DNA from: Sulfitobacter sp. SK012
Lineage (GTDB): Bacteria; Pseudomonadota; Alphaproteobacteria; Rhodobacterales; Rhodobacteraceae
Assembly (NCBI RefSeq): GCF_003352085.1
Contig: NZ_CP025804.1
Coordinates: forward strand, 4,340,001-4,404,000
Direction of reading: 5' to 3'
DNA length: 64,000 nucleotides
Shown here one piece after another: positions 38,481 through 47,984 of the stretch. The notes beneath the pieces were generated by a model. The model made no database searches, was not told the DNA's origin, and saw nothing but the letters and a program-made list of their open reading frames with translations. A program made the position numbers and the translations under genes. Positions within the stretch are counted from its first letter, which is position 1. Each line of letters begins with the position of its first letter.

Positions 38481-38949
38481 CGTAACCTTTCCGCTCGCTC
38501 GCCCCCTGTTAAGTCAGGGGTGCATTAGCCTCATGGACGTGCTGTGCGCGCCCTGTATTTGGCCGCACATTGACTTAGCCATAGTGGCATTAACAAGGAA
38601 TTTCCAAGTTACGATTGGATCAAACTTTCAATTGATGCCGGCACGCTTCTGTCAGGTCACGTATCACATTCCAATTTGGGTTTGAATATGGGTCCATTCA
38701 AGGCTTCCCACCCTTGGGAAGGGATTAAACAATAAATCCGCAAAACACTGTTATTATTTAATTTTTTAAAATTGTTGACGTTACCGGCACAGCTTCCCCA
38801 CTAAGAATGGGCCCAGCTCCGCCCATGAGACCGCCTCGAACACTGAACGGCGACATTTAGCGCATTGAATGACCCCTCATCTTGGGCCGATGCCTCGAGC
38901 AAAGCATGAACAGCGCAACGCACCGCAACCCAGAGGAAACAATGTACCC
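38481..38949. other. AT-rich intergenic region upstream of the type I secretion operon
   Basis: About 470 bases without a convincing gene. Bases 38725-38780 are strikingly AT-rich for this genome (AATTTT at the centre followed by AAAATT), which suits a promoter, an UP-element or an H-NS-like/MucR silencer target. A 7-bp hairpin, CTTCCCA (38704-38710) with TGGGAAG (38715-38721), lies beside it. The region should carry the promoter of the secretion operon. The next gene on the right, phzF-like, ends toward this region. Confidence 0.5.
38503..38520. promoter_or_regulatory. Inverted repeat in the leader of the type I secretion operon
   Basis: CCCCTG (38503-38508) and CAGGGG (38515-38520) flank a 6-base TTAAGT, ending 22 bases before the ABC exporter start codon. 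It may be an operator or an RNA hairpin that affects translation. Function unproven. Confidence 0.35.
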
Positions 38950-39789
38950 TTAGGACATCCAGCGCGCCGCACCGCTGACGCGAACGCTGTCTCCCGGCGT
39001 CCCCGATACATCGACACCAATACGCGACGCCATGCCCATATCCACTCCTTGGGCGATCTCAAATCTCCCGCCCGCTTGTAAGCCGTCCCAGTCAAGATCA
39101 ACCAGCATCCCACCAAGCGCAGCAGCGGCAGCCCCGGTTGCAGGGTCTTCGATAACGCCCCCGCTCGCAAAAGCATTTCGAGAGGAAAATGCCCTTGGTC
39201 CTTCAATGTGGAGCAAGCTGATCGTGGTCAAATCATGGGCAGACATAACCGCCCGAACTTCGTCAAAATCATACGCCATCGCGGCTAGGGCAGCCCGATC
39301 AGAGAGTGTCAGAACCGCGTGACGCACCCCCGCAAAGGCCAAGGTTGGCGGCAATCGGAGGTCAAGGTCATCCCGTTTCAAGCCAAAATGCCCCAACACC
39401 TGATCCGTCAGAGTAGCTTCAAGCGGTTTTGACCAAGTTGAGGGCGATTGCAGGGCGGCTTGAACGTTTTCACCATCCACACGCGCTTGGACCGTGATTT
39501 GATTGTCCCGCAGTGCAAGTGCAAACACGCCGGAGCCTTCTTGCCGGCCTAATGCGGCACCCAAAGCGATCGTCGCATGACCGCAAAAGGCAACCTCACC
39601 TTGGGGAGCATAGTATCGAACCTTCCAGCCCTCATTCGCAGGCATCGCAAATACCGTTTCAGAATAGCCTATCTCAGCCGCGATCGCCTGCATTTCTGCC
39701 GGAGCAGGCAATCTATCACCGATCCAGACACCAGCAGGATTGCCGCCCTCGGCCCCTTCAGCGAACGCAGAGATGTGAATTGGTTTCAT
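38950..39789 (-). CDS. PhzF-family isomerase/epimerase
   Basis: This 279-residue protein has the diaminopimelate-epimerase-like double fold of PhzF. GNPAGVW lies near the N-terminus, the catalytic glutamate is in IGYSETVF (about residue 44), FCGHATIALGAALG follows, and the second-half motif is DPATGAAAAALGG. Phenazine PhzF isomerises a dihydroanthranilate, but most genomic members have unknown substrates and no phenazine genes are seen here. GGAGA stands 8 bases before the ATG. Confidence 0.88.
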   Translation of the reverse strand: MKPIHISAFAEGAEGGNPAGVWIGDRLPAPAEMQAIAAEIGYSETVFAMPANEGWKVRYYAPQGEVAFCGHATIALGAALGRQEGSGVFALALRDNQITVQARVDGENVQAALQSPSTWSKPLEATLTDQVLGHFGLKRDDLDLRLPPTLAFAGVRHAVLTLSDRAALAAMAYDFDEVRAVMSAHDLTTISLLHIEGPRAFSSRNAFASGGVIEDPATGAAAAALGGMLVDLDWDGLQAGGRFEIAQGVDMGMASRIGVDVSGTPGDSVRVSGAARWMS

Positions 39790-39891
39790 GAGAATGTCTC
39801 CTGTTAATTACTTATCGGACACCTGACATCCCTCCCCTAGAAAGGAAAATTCCGTTTTGACAGCACACCAATCACAAAGCGTGATGTCGGC

Positions 39892-42096
39892 TTAGCGGTT
39901 TTCATTGTCTCGGGCGCGATCTGCCTTGCGCTCCGTTCTGGTGCCGCTGCTTCCTCTGCCAAATATATCGCCCAAGATCTTGTCGATAACGCTGGTTCCA
40001 CGCCCCCCACTTGCATCAGGATCAGACGTAGAGATGTTGCCGTCAAAGACCACCTGAGGTGCCACTGGTGCCTGCATTGGGAGCGGCTTGGGCGGCACCC
40101 CCTCATGAACGCGGGTCATGACCTCGCGCCAGATTTCTGCGGGCAAACCTCCGCCCGTCACACCCTTGAGCGGGGTATTGTCGTCATACCCCATCCAGAC
40201 CCCAGCAACGTAATCCGCTGAGAACCCAATGAACCAAGCATCGCGCGCAGCTTGGGTTGTGCCGGTTTTGCCTGCCAACTCGCGGCCTTCAAATTGGGCA
40301 CGCTGGCCAGTGCCTTCGGAAACGACCTTTTCCATCATGTAGATCAGTTGGCCGGCGGCAGCCTCTTGAATGACCCGCTCTCCGATCCCACCGCCTGTTC
40401 CCATCAAGGGTTCCGTGTCCCCGCGCAAGCTCAGGTCGATCAACCCGTAGGGCTGCACCGAAGAGCCGCCGTTCAGGATGCCAGCGAAGGCACCCGTCAT
40501 TTCCAGCAAGGTGCTCTCAGAGACGCCTAGTGCCAGCGCCGGGCCCGCGGCGAGGTCACTCTTAATGCCGAATTGCTCCGCAACCCGCGCGACCAACCCG
40601 CGACCGACGCTTTCGGACACTTTCACTGCGGGGATGTTCAACGAAAGCTTCAGGGCATCCGTCAACGTGACCGGGCCCTTATAACTCTTGGTATAGTTCT
40701 TGGGGCACCATTCTCCGGAGCCGGGGATATTCTGGCAATAAGGCGCGTCGTCGATTGTATCGTTAGGAGAGTATCCCAAATCAAGCGCTGCAGCATAGAT
40801 GAACGGCTTGAAGGCTGATCCGGTTTGACGCAATGCTTGCGTGGCCCGATTGAAGGCACCCGACACTTTGGTTTTGCGACCGCCAACCATGGCACGCACG
40901 GCCCCATCCGCTGACATCACGACAATCGCCGCCTGAGCCTCTGACCCCTCGCGGACCTTATTGTCAAAAACCCAGTTCAGTCCGTCTTCGGCAGCGCGCT
41001 GCATCCGCGGATCGAGGGTTGTCTTGATGATCACGTCTTCTGTGGTCTTGCGGGTGAAAAATTCAGGGCCCGACGACATCACCCAATCAGCAAAGTATCC
41101 TCCCGCTTCCGCTTCTGCTGCGTCTGACAGGACGGCGGGGTTGGCCTGAGCGTCTGCCGCTTCAGCAGCCGTTAGATAACGCTGCTCTTCCATAAGACGC
41201 ACAACGGTTGCCGCGCGATTTTGCGAGCGATCCAAACTGTTGGTGGGCGACAAAGTCGTGGGGGCAGTCAATAACCCGGCCAACATCGCCGCTTCAGCCG
41301 CGCTGACTGTAGCTGCTGGTTTGCCAAAGAACCGCTGGGCGGCCGCTTCTGCGCCATACGCGCCGCCGCCCATATACGCCCGGTTCAGATAGATCGACAG
41401 GATTTCACCCTTGGAGTATTTCGCTTCCATCGCGAGTGCATAAATCGCCTCTTTGGCTTTGCGAGACAGGGAGCCGCGACGGCACGCCGCCTCGTACTCA
41501 CGCTCAGTCTGACCTGCTGCTGGATCAAAAGGATCACCTAGACACAGAAGCTTTGCGACCTGCTGCGTGATGGTAGAGCCGCCGTGACCCTGCAAGGGTC
41601 CGCGCCCTTCTGACAGGTTGATGCGCACTGCTGATGCGATGCCCCGCGGACTGAGGCCAAAATGCCGGTAGAACCGTTTGTCTTCCGTCGCGACCACCGC
41701 GTTCTTGAGATAGGGCGACACGCTGTCTGATGTCACGACCCCGCCAAATTGATCACCTCGCCATGCAAAGACCCGGCCATCGCGATCCAGCATCGTAACC
41801 GAGCCGCGCGCGCGTCCATCTAGCAGTTCGTCAACCGGTGGCAACGTCGTATAGAAATAACCGATCGCCAGAGCCAAAATCGCGCAGCCCACGAGTGCTG
41901 CACGGGATGTCACCACCCAGATCAGCCGCAAGATCCAACGCATCAAACGACCTGGCCATCCAAGGATGCCGGTACGCTTCACCCGGCGCGGTTTGCGCTT
42001 TGGCTTGCGCTTCGCTTTTGTAGCGCTGGCCTTAGGTTTGGACGAATAGCGCTTATCGGCGACCAGAGGCCGCTTGCGCTTGGGTGAATCAGTCAT
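39892..42096 (-). CDS. Class A penicillin-binding protein (PBP1A family)
   Basis: This 734-residue bifunctional peptidoglycan synthase has a very basic cytoplasmic tail (residues 1-45, many Lys/Arg) and one membrane segment near residues 65-85. The GT51 glycosyltransferase has ATEDKRFYRHFG and GGSTITQQVAK. The transpeptidase domain has the SxxK serine in TGSAFKPF, the SxN motif SLN and KTGTT. It polymerises and cross-links cell-wall glycan. An insert DPFDPAAGQTEREYEAACRR in the GT domain and a Gly/Ser/Arg-rich C-terminal tail are noted. It is a lone gene on the minus strand. Confidence 0.93.
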   Translation of the reverse strand: MTDSPKRKRPLVADKRYSSKPKASATKAKRKPKRKPRRVKRTGILGWPGRLMRWILRLIWVVTSRAALVGCAILALAIGYFYTTLPPVDELLDGRARGSVTMLDRDGRVFAWRGDQFGGVVTSDSVSPYLKNAVVATEDKRFYRHFGLSPRGIASAVRINLSEGRGPLQGHGGSTITQQVAKLLCLGDPFDPAAGQTEREYEAACRRGSLSRKAKEAIYALAMEAKYSKGEILSIYLNRAYMGGGAYGAEAAAQRFFGKPAATVSAAEAAMLAGLLTAPTTLSPTNSLDRSQNRAATVVRLMEEQRYLTAAEAADAQANPAVLSDAAEAEAGGYFADWVMSSGPEFFTRKTTEDVIIKTTLDPRMQRAAEDGLNWVFDNKVREGSEAQAAIVVMSADGAVRAMVGGRKTKVSGAFNRATQALRQTGSAFKPFIYAAALDLGYSPNDTIDDAPYCQNIPGSGEWCPKNYTKSYKGPVTLTDALKLSLNIPAVKVSESVGRGLVARVAEQFGIKSDLAAGPALALGVSESTLLEMTGAFAGILNGGSSVQPYGLIDLSLRGDTEPLMGTGGGIGERVIQEAAAGQLIYMMEKVVSEGTGQRAQFEGRELAGKTGTTQAARDAWFIGFSADYVAGVWMGYDDNTPLKGVTGGGLPAEIWREVMTRVHEGVPPKPLPMQAPVAPQVVFDGNISTSDPDASGGRGTSVIDKILGDIFGRGSSGTRTERKADRARDNENR

Positions 42097-42270
42097 TGTT
42101 TAGGGCCTGCCCGGCTTGATTTTTATGTAGTCTAGCCGCCTCTGAGCGAATTGTTTAGCGCTTGCAGGGACAAGAAGTGTCAATATTTTGCGTAATTTTT
42201 GTGCAGAACGGGTATATCGCACACTTTTTGAGCATCGCAGTCGGTTAAACACCTCGATTGGCAGCCTTAA

Positions 42271-42690
<420 letters not shown>

Positions 42691-42718
42691 TCCATACATT
42701 CCAACGAGGAAAATACAG

Positions 42719-44041
<1,323 letters not shown>

Positions 44042-44064
44042 GTACTGAGACCCTGAAACATATA

Positions 44065-44098
44065 AAACCCGGCCTTAACTGGCCGGGTTTTTCTTTTT
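44065..44098. terminator. Rho-independent terminator after amtB
   Basis: AAACCCGGCC (44065-44074) and GGCCGGGTTT (44081-44090) form a perfect 10-bp stem with a 6-base loop, followed by TTCTTTTT. Read on the other strand it ends in GGGTTTTATA, so it may also stop the convergent aminotransferase transcript. Confidence 0.93.
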
Positions 44099-44129
44099 GC
44101 ACCATCGATTTTAAGCGTATTTTGGTGGT

Positions 44130-45314
44130 TCAGATACCAACGTCAATAATCGCCTTGGCCAAAATCGGGACAGTTTCCGCGTTCAGCCCAGCGATGTTCA
44201 TACGGCTGTCGCCCACCATATAGATCCCGTGATCTGCGCGCAGCTTTTCAACCATCTCCGGCGTTGTTCCCAGCCTTGAGAACATGCCCCGGTGCTGTGC
44301 GAGGAACCCAAATCGATCTGAACCTGACAAACGCTGCAGTTCACCCGCGAGCTGTGTGCGCAGGCCAAGCATGGCATGGCGCACCTCTTCAAGCTCCGCC
44401 TGCCAGTCGGCCCGCAAAGCGCTATCATTCAAGATCATCGTCACCAACCGCGCACCGTGATCGGGCGGAAAGCTAAAGTTCTGACGGTTCAGAAATGCCA
44501 GTGTTTGTTGGTTGAGCTGTTGCGCTGACTTATCTGACGCAATGGCCATCAAAAGCCCCGTGCGTTCGCGGTAGATGCCAAAGTTCTTCGAACAGCTCGC
44601 TGCAATCAGGCATTCCGGCACCGCGGCGACAACTTTGCGCGTCGCAGCAGCATCTTCGGCCAGACCATCGCCAAAGCCCTGATAGGCGATGTCGATCATG
44701 GGTGTGGCGCCGGTCTGCAACAGCACCTCGATCACCGCATCCCACTCTGCCGGGTTCAGGTTTGCCCCCGTTGGGTTGTGGCAGCAGCCATGCAGCAAAA
44801 CCACATCGCCCTTGCGCGCGGTCTTGAGGTCTTCGATCAATCCATCAAAATCCACGCCGCGCGTTTCGTTGTCGAAATAGCGGTAGGGAATCGTTTCTAT
44901 CCCCAGATAGGACAGGATCGACAAATGGTTTGGCCACGTCGGATCCGAGACAAACACCCGCGCATCCGGACGCGCCATCTGGATCAATTCAAAGGCTTGA
45001 CGCACCGCGCCCGTCCCGCCCGGCGTCGCAGCGGCGGCGATTGTGTCGCGCGCCACAGCACCGTCCAGAACCAGATCGATCATCGCATCGCCAAATGCCG
45101 GATCGCCAGCGAGCCCCGTGTAGACTTTGCTAACTTGTGTTTCCCACAACTGATGCTCGGCCTTTTTGACGGCGCGCATGACTGGTGTCAGGCCGGTCGC
45201 GTCTTTGTAGACGCCCACGCCAAGGTCAACTTTAGTGTCACGCGGATCTTCGCGGTACATCTGCATCAACGCTAGGATCTTGTCGGCGGGTTGTGCTTTG
45301 AGGGTCTCAAACAT
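44130..45314 (-). CDS. Aromatic amino acid aminotransferase (class I, TyrB/AspC-like)
   Basis: This 394-residue PLP aminotransferase shows VDLGVGVYKDATGLTPVMRAV, GGTGAVRQAFE, HGCCHNPTGANL, and the PLP lysine in SCSKNFGIYRERTG near residue 244. These match the aspartate/aromatic aminotransferase Ia group, which exchanges amino groups of Phe, Tyr and Asp with 2-oxoglutarate. The start ATG at 45312-45314 shares a base with the sseA stop, and the longer frame is rejected. It is coupled to sseA, suggesting a link with cysteine or mercaptopyruvate formation by transamination. Confidence 0.9.
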   Translation of the reverse strand: MFETLKAQPADKILALMQMYREDPRDTKVDLGVGVYKDATGLTPVMRAVKKAEHQLWETQVSKVYTGLAGDPAFGDAMIDLVLDGAVARDTIAAAATPGGTGAVRQAFELIQMARPDARVFVSDPTWPNHLSILSYLGIETIPYRYFDNETRGVDFDGLIEDLKTARKGDVVLLHGCCHNPTGANLNPAEWDAVIEVLLQTGATPMIDIAYQGFGDGLAEDAAATRKVVAAVPECLIAASCSKNFGIYRERTGLLMAIASDKSAQQLNQQTLAFLNRQNFSFPPDHGARLVTMILNDSALRADWQAELEEVRHAMLGLRTQLAGELQRLSGSDRFGFLAQHRGMFSRLGTTPEMVEKLRADHGIYMVGDSRMNIAGLNAETVPILAKAIIDVGI

Positions 45315-46168
45315 TATGCGTCTCCAGTTGCGACGGGTACGGTAGGGAACATGCCCCATTCCGCCCAAGACCCGTCATAAAGCGACCAAGCGTTGTGGCC
45401 CAAACGTTCAAGCGCGAGGGCGAGGATGGCGGCGGTGACGCCGGACCCACAGCTCGTGATGATTGGCTTGGACAGATCAACACCAGCGGTTTCAAATATT
45501 GTGCGGGTTGCATCGACGGATTTCATAGTCTTGTCGCTGTTCAATAGGTCTCCGAAGGGCACATTGCGCGCGCCCGGGATATGACCTGCGCGCAAACCTT
45601 CGCGTGGCTCTGGCGCATCGCCCCGAAACCGGCTGGCCGCACGCGCATCAACAATCTGCGGATCACCAAGCTTGGAGGCGTGGGCCACTTGTGTCACATC
45701 GCGCACCAGTTGGTTTTGCAACCGCACGGTCATATGCCGGTCGCGTGGAATTGGCGGCATGTCCTCTAGGGCGTTACCCTCGGCAACCCACTTCGGCAGC
45801 CCCCCATCCAGCACAGCAACGTTCGCCTGCCCCATCAGCTTAAAAAGCCACCACACGCGTGCCGCTGACAAAAGCCCAGCGCCATCATAAACAACCACTT
45901 GGTGCCCATCACCCACGCCCAATGCGCGCATTCGGGACATAAATTTCTCAACCGGCGGTGCCATATGCGGTAGATCGGACCGGGCGTCTGAAATGTCTTC
46001 AATGTCGAAAAACCGCGCACCGGGGATATGGCCATCGTTGTATTCAGCCTTTGCATCACGGCCCGCATCCGGCAGATACCATGACGCGTCTAGCAAACGC
46101 AGGTCCGGGTCTTTTAGATGTTTTGCCAGCCACGCTGTGGAGACAAGTGTTTTTGGATCATCGGTCAT
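45314..46168 (-). CDS. sseA: 3-mercaptopyruvate sulfurtransferase
   Basis: This 284-residue protein has two rhodanese domains; the second carries the catalytic loop with Cys240 in TSCGSGVTA. The CG[S/T]GVT loop marks mercaptopyruvate sulfurtransferases, while thiosulfate sulfurtransferases have CRxGx[R/T]. It moves sulfur from 3-mercaptopyruvate to a thiol acceptor. The following aminotransferase could make mercaptopyruvate from cysteine, so the pair may form one cysteine-breakdown route. Confidence 0.92.
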   Translation of the reverse strand: MTDDPKTLVSTAWLAKHLKDPDLRLLDASWYLPDAGRDAKAEYNDGHIPGARFFDIEDISDARSDLPHMAPPVEKFMSRMRALGVGDGHQVVVYDGAGLLSAARVWWLFKLMGQANVAVLDGGLPKWVAEGNALEDMPPIPRDRHMTVRLQNQLVRDVTQVAHASKLGDPQIVDARAASRFRGDAPEPREGLRAGHIPGARNVPFGDLLNSDKTMKSVDATRTIFETAGVDLSKPIITSCGSGVTAAILALALERLGHNAWSLYDGSWAEWGMFPTVPVATGDA

Positions 46169-46214
46169 TGGAAATCCCTTATGTCATGGGTTTTCTTTGC
46201 CTACCGCCAAGGCC

Positions 46215-46871
46215 TCAAACAGGCAAGTGTGCTTGGGGTGCAAAAGGGTCCGTATTTTGCAAGCAAGGCAAAGTAGACGCCCTAGCCCACCACATAGCTA
46301 AAGCAGCATATTGCGCCAACAACGCTGCGCCATCCTTGGCCATGGTGAAATACGAGATCATCGGAGCAAGGTGAATATCCGCAAGCGTCACCGTTCCGTT
46401 CAAGACCAAACCTTCGGTGGCGATTTCATTAAGCAGCGACAGCGCCGGCTTTGCCCCTGCAAGGCCACGCACGATCTGTTCAGGATCGCCAGCCTCGTTC
46501 ATCATTGGTGCAAAGACCGCATTTGAGAAAACCTGCCGCACCATCGGCACATAGCCATAGGCATCCACGATCCCGATCACTTGCGCCATGCGCGCCGCTG
46601 CCTTTGGGTCGTTTGGCACAAGGCTTGGGCCTGCCGCTAATGCTGAAAGGTAACGCAGGATGGCGGCCGTTTCCGTCAGGATAAAATCACCGTGTGTTAA
46701 CACTGGCACCCGTCCCAAGGGCGTATGGGCCGCAAGCACAGGATCAGGATGCGCGGCAAAAGGATCGGCTTCAGTATAGCGGAGCTGTAGTTCAAACGCG
46801 ATCCCAGCCATCCGCACAATCCGCGTGTAGACTGAATAATGGTATCCGATCAGGCCAAGCCGATCACCCAT
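46215..46871 (-). CDS. Glutathione S-transferase family protein
   Basis: This 218-residue protein has a thioredoxin-like N-terminal domain ([21 protein letters not shown], then the cis-proline segment [24 protein letters not shown] that binds glutathione) and a helical C-terminal domain. It has tyrosine or serine rather than cysteine at the N-terminal active position. The start ATG at 46869-46871 lies inside the last codons of smpB (8-base overlap); the longer frame through smpB is rejected. The substrate is unknown. Confidence 0.86.
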   Translation of the reverse strand: MGDRLGLIGYHYSVYTRIVRMAGIAFELQLRYTEADPFAAHPDPVLAAHTPLGRVPVLTHGDFILTETAAILRYLSALAAGPSLVPNDPKAAARMAQVIGIVDAYGYVPMVRQVFSNAVFAPMMNEAGDPEQIVRGLAGAKPALSLLNEIATEGLVLNGTVTLADIHLAPMISYFTMAKDGAALLAQYAALAMWWARASTLPCLQNTDPFAPQAHLPV

Positions 46872-47352
46872 TGTCTTTGAGGAGGCGGGATTTTTGGCGT
46901 GACCAATCGCGCTTGGCTGAGGCTTCACGCTTGTCGTGGTTCTTTTTGCCTTTGGCGATGCCAATCTTGAGCTTGGCCATGCCGCGGTGGTTGAAATACA
47001 TTACTAGCGGGACAAGGGTCATGCCCTTACGCTGGGTTGCATTCCACAGATGCGCCAACTGCTTGCGCGACACCAACATCTTGCGACGACGGCGCAGCTC
47101 ATGACCGAATGTCTTGGCCTGCTTGTAGGGCGCGATGTAACTGTTCACGAGCCAAAGCTCTCCATCCTCAACCGCTGCATAGCTTTCGGCGATGTTGGAG
47201 CCACCCATGCGCAACGATTTCACTTCCGAGCCTTCGAGGATGACACCACATTCGATATCTTCATCAATCGCAAAATCGTACCGGGCGCGCCGGTTCTCTG
47301 CGATGACTTTATAGTTGGGGTCGGATTTACCGGTGGATTTAACTTGGGACAT
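46864..47352 (-). CDS. smpB: SsrA-binding protein
   Basis: SmpB binds tmRNA and brings it to stalled ribosomes for trans-translation. The 162 residues show the family motifs [41 protein letters not shown] and the C-terminal basic [20 protein letters not shown] region, which inserts into the empty mRNA channel. The start is placed at ATG 47350-47352 ([15 protein letters not shown]); an earlier in-frame codon adds 12 unlikely residues. The tmRNA gene itself is not in the window. Confidence 0.95.
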   Translation of the reverse strand: MSQVKSTGKSDPNYKVIAENRRARYDFAIDEDIECGVILEGSEVKSLRMGGSNIAESYAAVEDGELWLVNSYIAPYKQAKTFGHELRRRRKMLVSRKQLAHLWNATQRKGMTLVPLVMYFNHRGMAKLKIGIAKGKKNHDKREASAKRDWSRQKSRLLKDNG

Positions 47353-47416
47353 GATCGCAGATGTAGGGACTTGGCCTGCCCCGCGCAAGGCAAGTGATGC
47401 GCATGAAAGTCAGGTT

Positions 47417-47983
47417 TTAGCTCAAACCATTGCGGGCAATAAGCGTTGCGAGATCCAGAATGATCTGTCCGCGCCCCCGTGCGATTGCTGCTGGGCCGCC
47501 CGCCGGGTCATATGCCACAGTCAGATCAAACAGACCTGAACGCTCGCGCCGACCATCCGACACGCCTACAAAATACTGACCAGACGTGCGGAACACGCCA
47601 TCGCTCCCCGCGATCATCTCAGCAAAGCGGACCTCAAGTTGAGCATCGGGAAAGGCTTCGAACGGCCAAGGCTGAGATGCAATCCGAGCGCCGGTCAGCT
47701 GCGTCAGGTTGCGCGTTAACCCAAGTGCAACAGCGCGCTCCGGCGCATCAGCCCACAGCGTTTTGGAGGAGCTAATCAAAGCGCCATCAACATTTTGCGT
47801 CGAAATTTCGTCGGCCGCAGCATAGCTGGGCAAGGACACATCGCGCACCTCAACGGACCGGAATGAAATACGCACCGATTGCGTCACTGTCGGTGGCTCA
47901 ACCGCGACTCGCGCAGGATTGCTGCACGCCGCTAGAGCGCCGAAAAGAACCAATGTGGCAAGGTGGCGCGCGTATTTCATCAT
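47417..47983 (-). CDS. pqiC: PqiC-type outer-membrane lipoprotein (ABC-transport auxiliary, DUF330)
   Basis: The 188-residue product has a lipoprotein signal ending LFGALAACSNP, so it is anchored to a membrane through its cysteine. The body matches PqiC-type proteins (VRISFRSVEVRDVSLPSYA, and the C-terminal GRGQIILDLATLIARN). PqiC is thought to dock the PqiB needle to the outer membrane in a phospholipid or hydrophobic-compound transport system. The start is ATG 47981-47983, one base after the pqiB stop; a second ATG follows directly. The open frame further upstream lies inside pqiB and is rejected. Confidence 0.85.
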   Translation of the reverse strand: MMKYARHLATLVLFGALAACSNPARVAVEPPTVTQSVRISFRSVEVRDVSLPSYAAADEISTQNVDGALISSSKTLWADAPERAVALGLTRNLTQLTGARIASQPWPFEAFPDAQLEVRFAEMIAGSDGVFRTSGQYFVGVSDGRRERSGLFDLTVAYDPAGGPAAIARGRGQIILDLATLIARNGLS

Positions 47984-47984
47984 G

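Noticed and set aside
42196..42229. TTGTGC...GCACA pattern before glnK as an NtrC site
   Set aside because: Only five paired bases, and the spacing does not fit the NtrC consensus.
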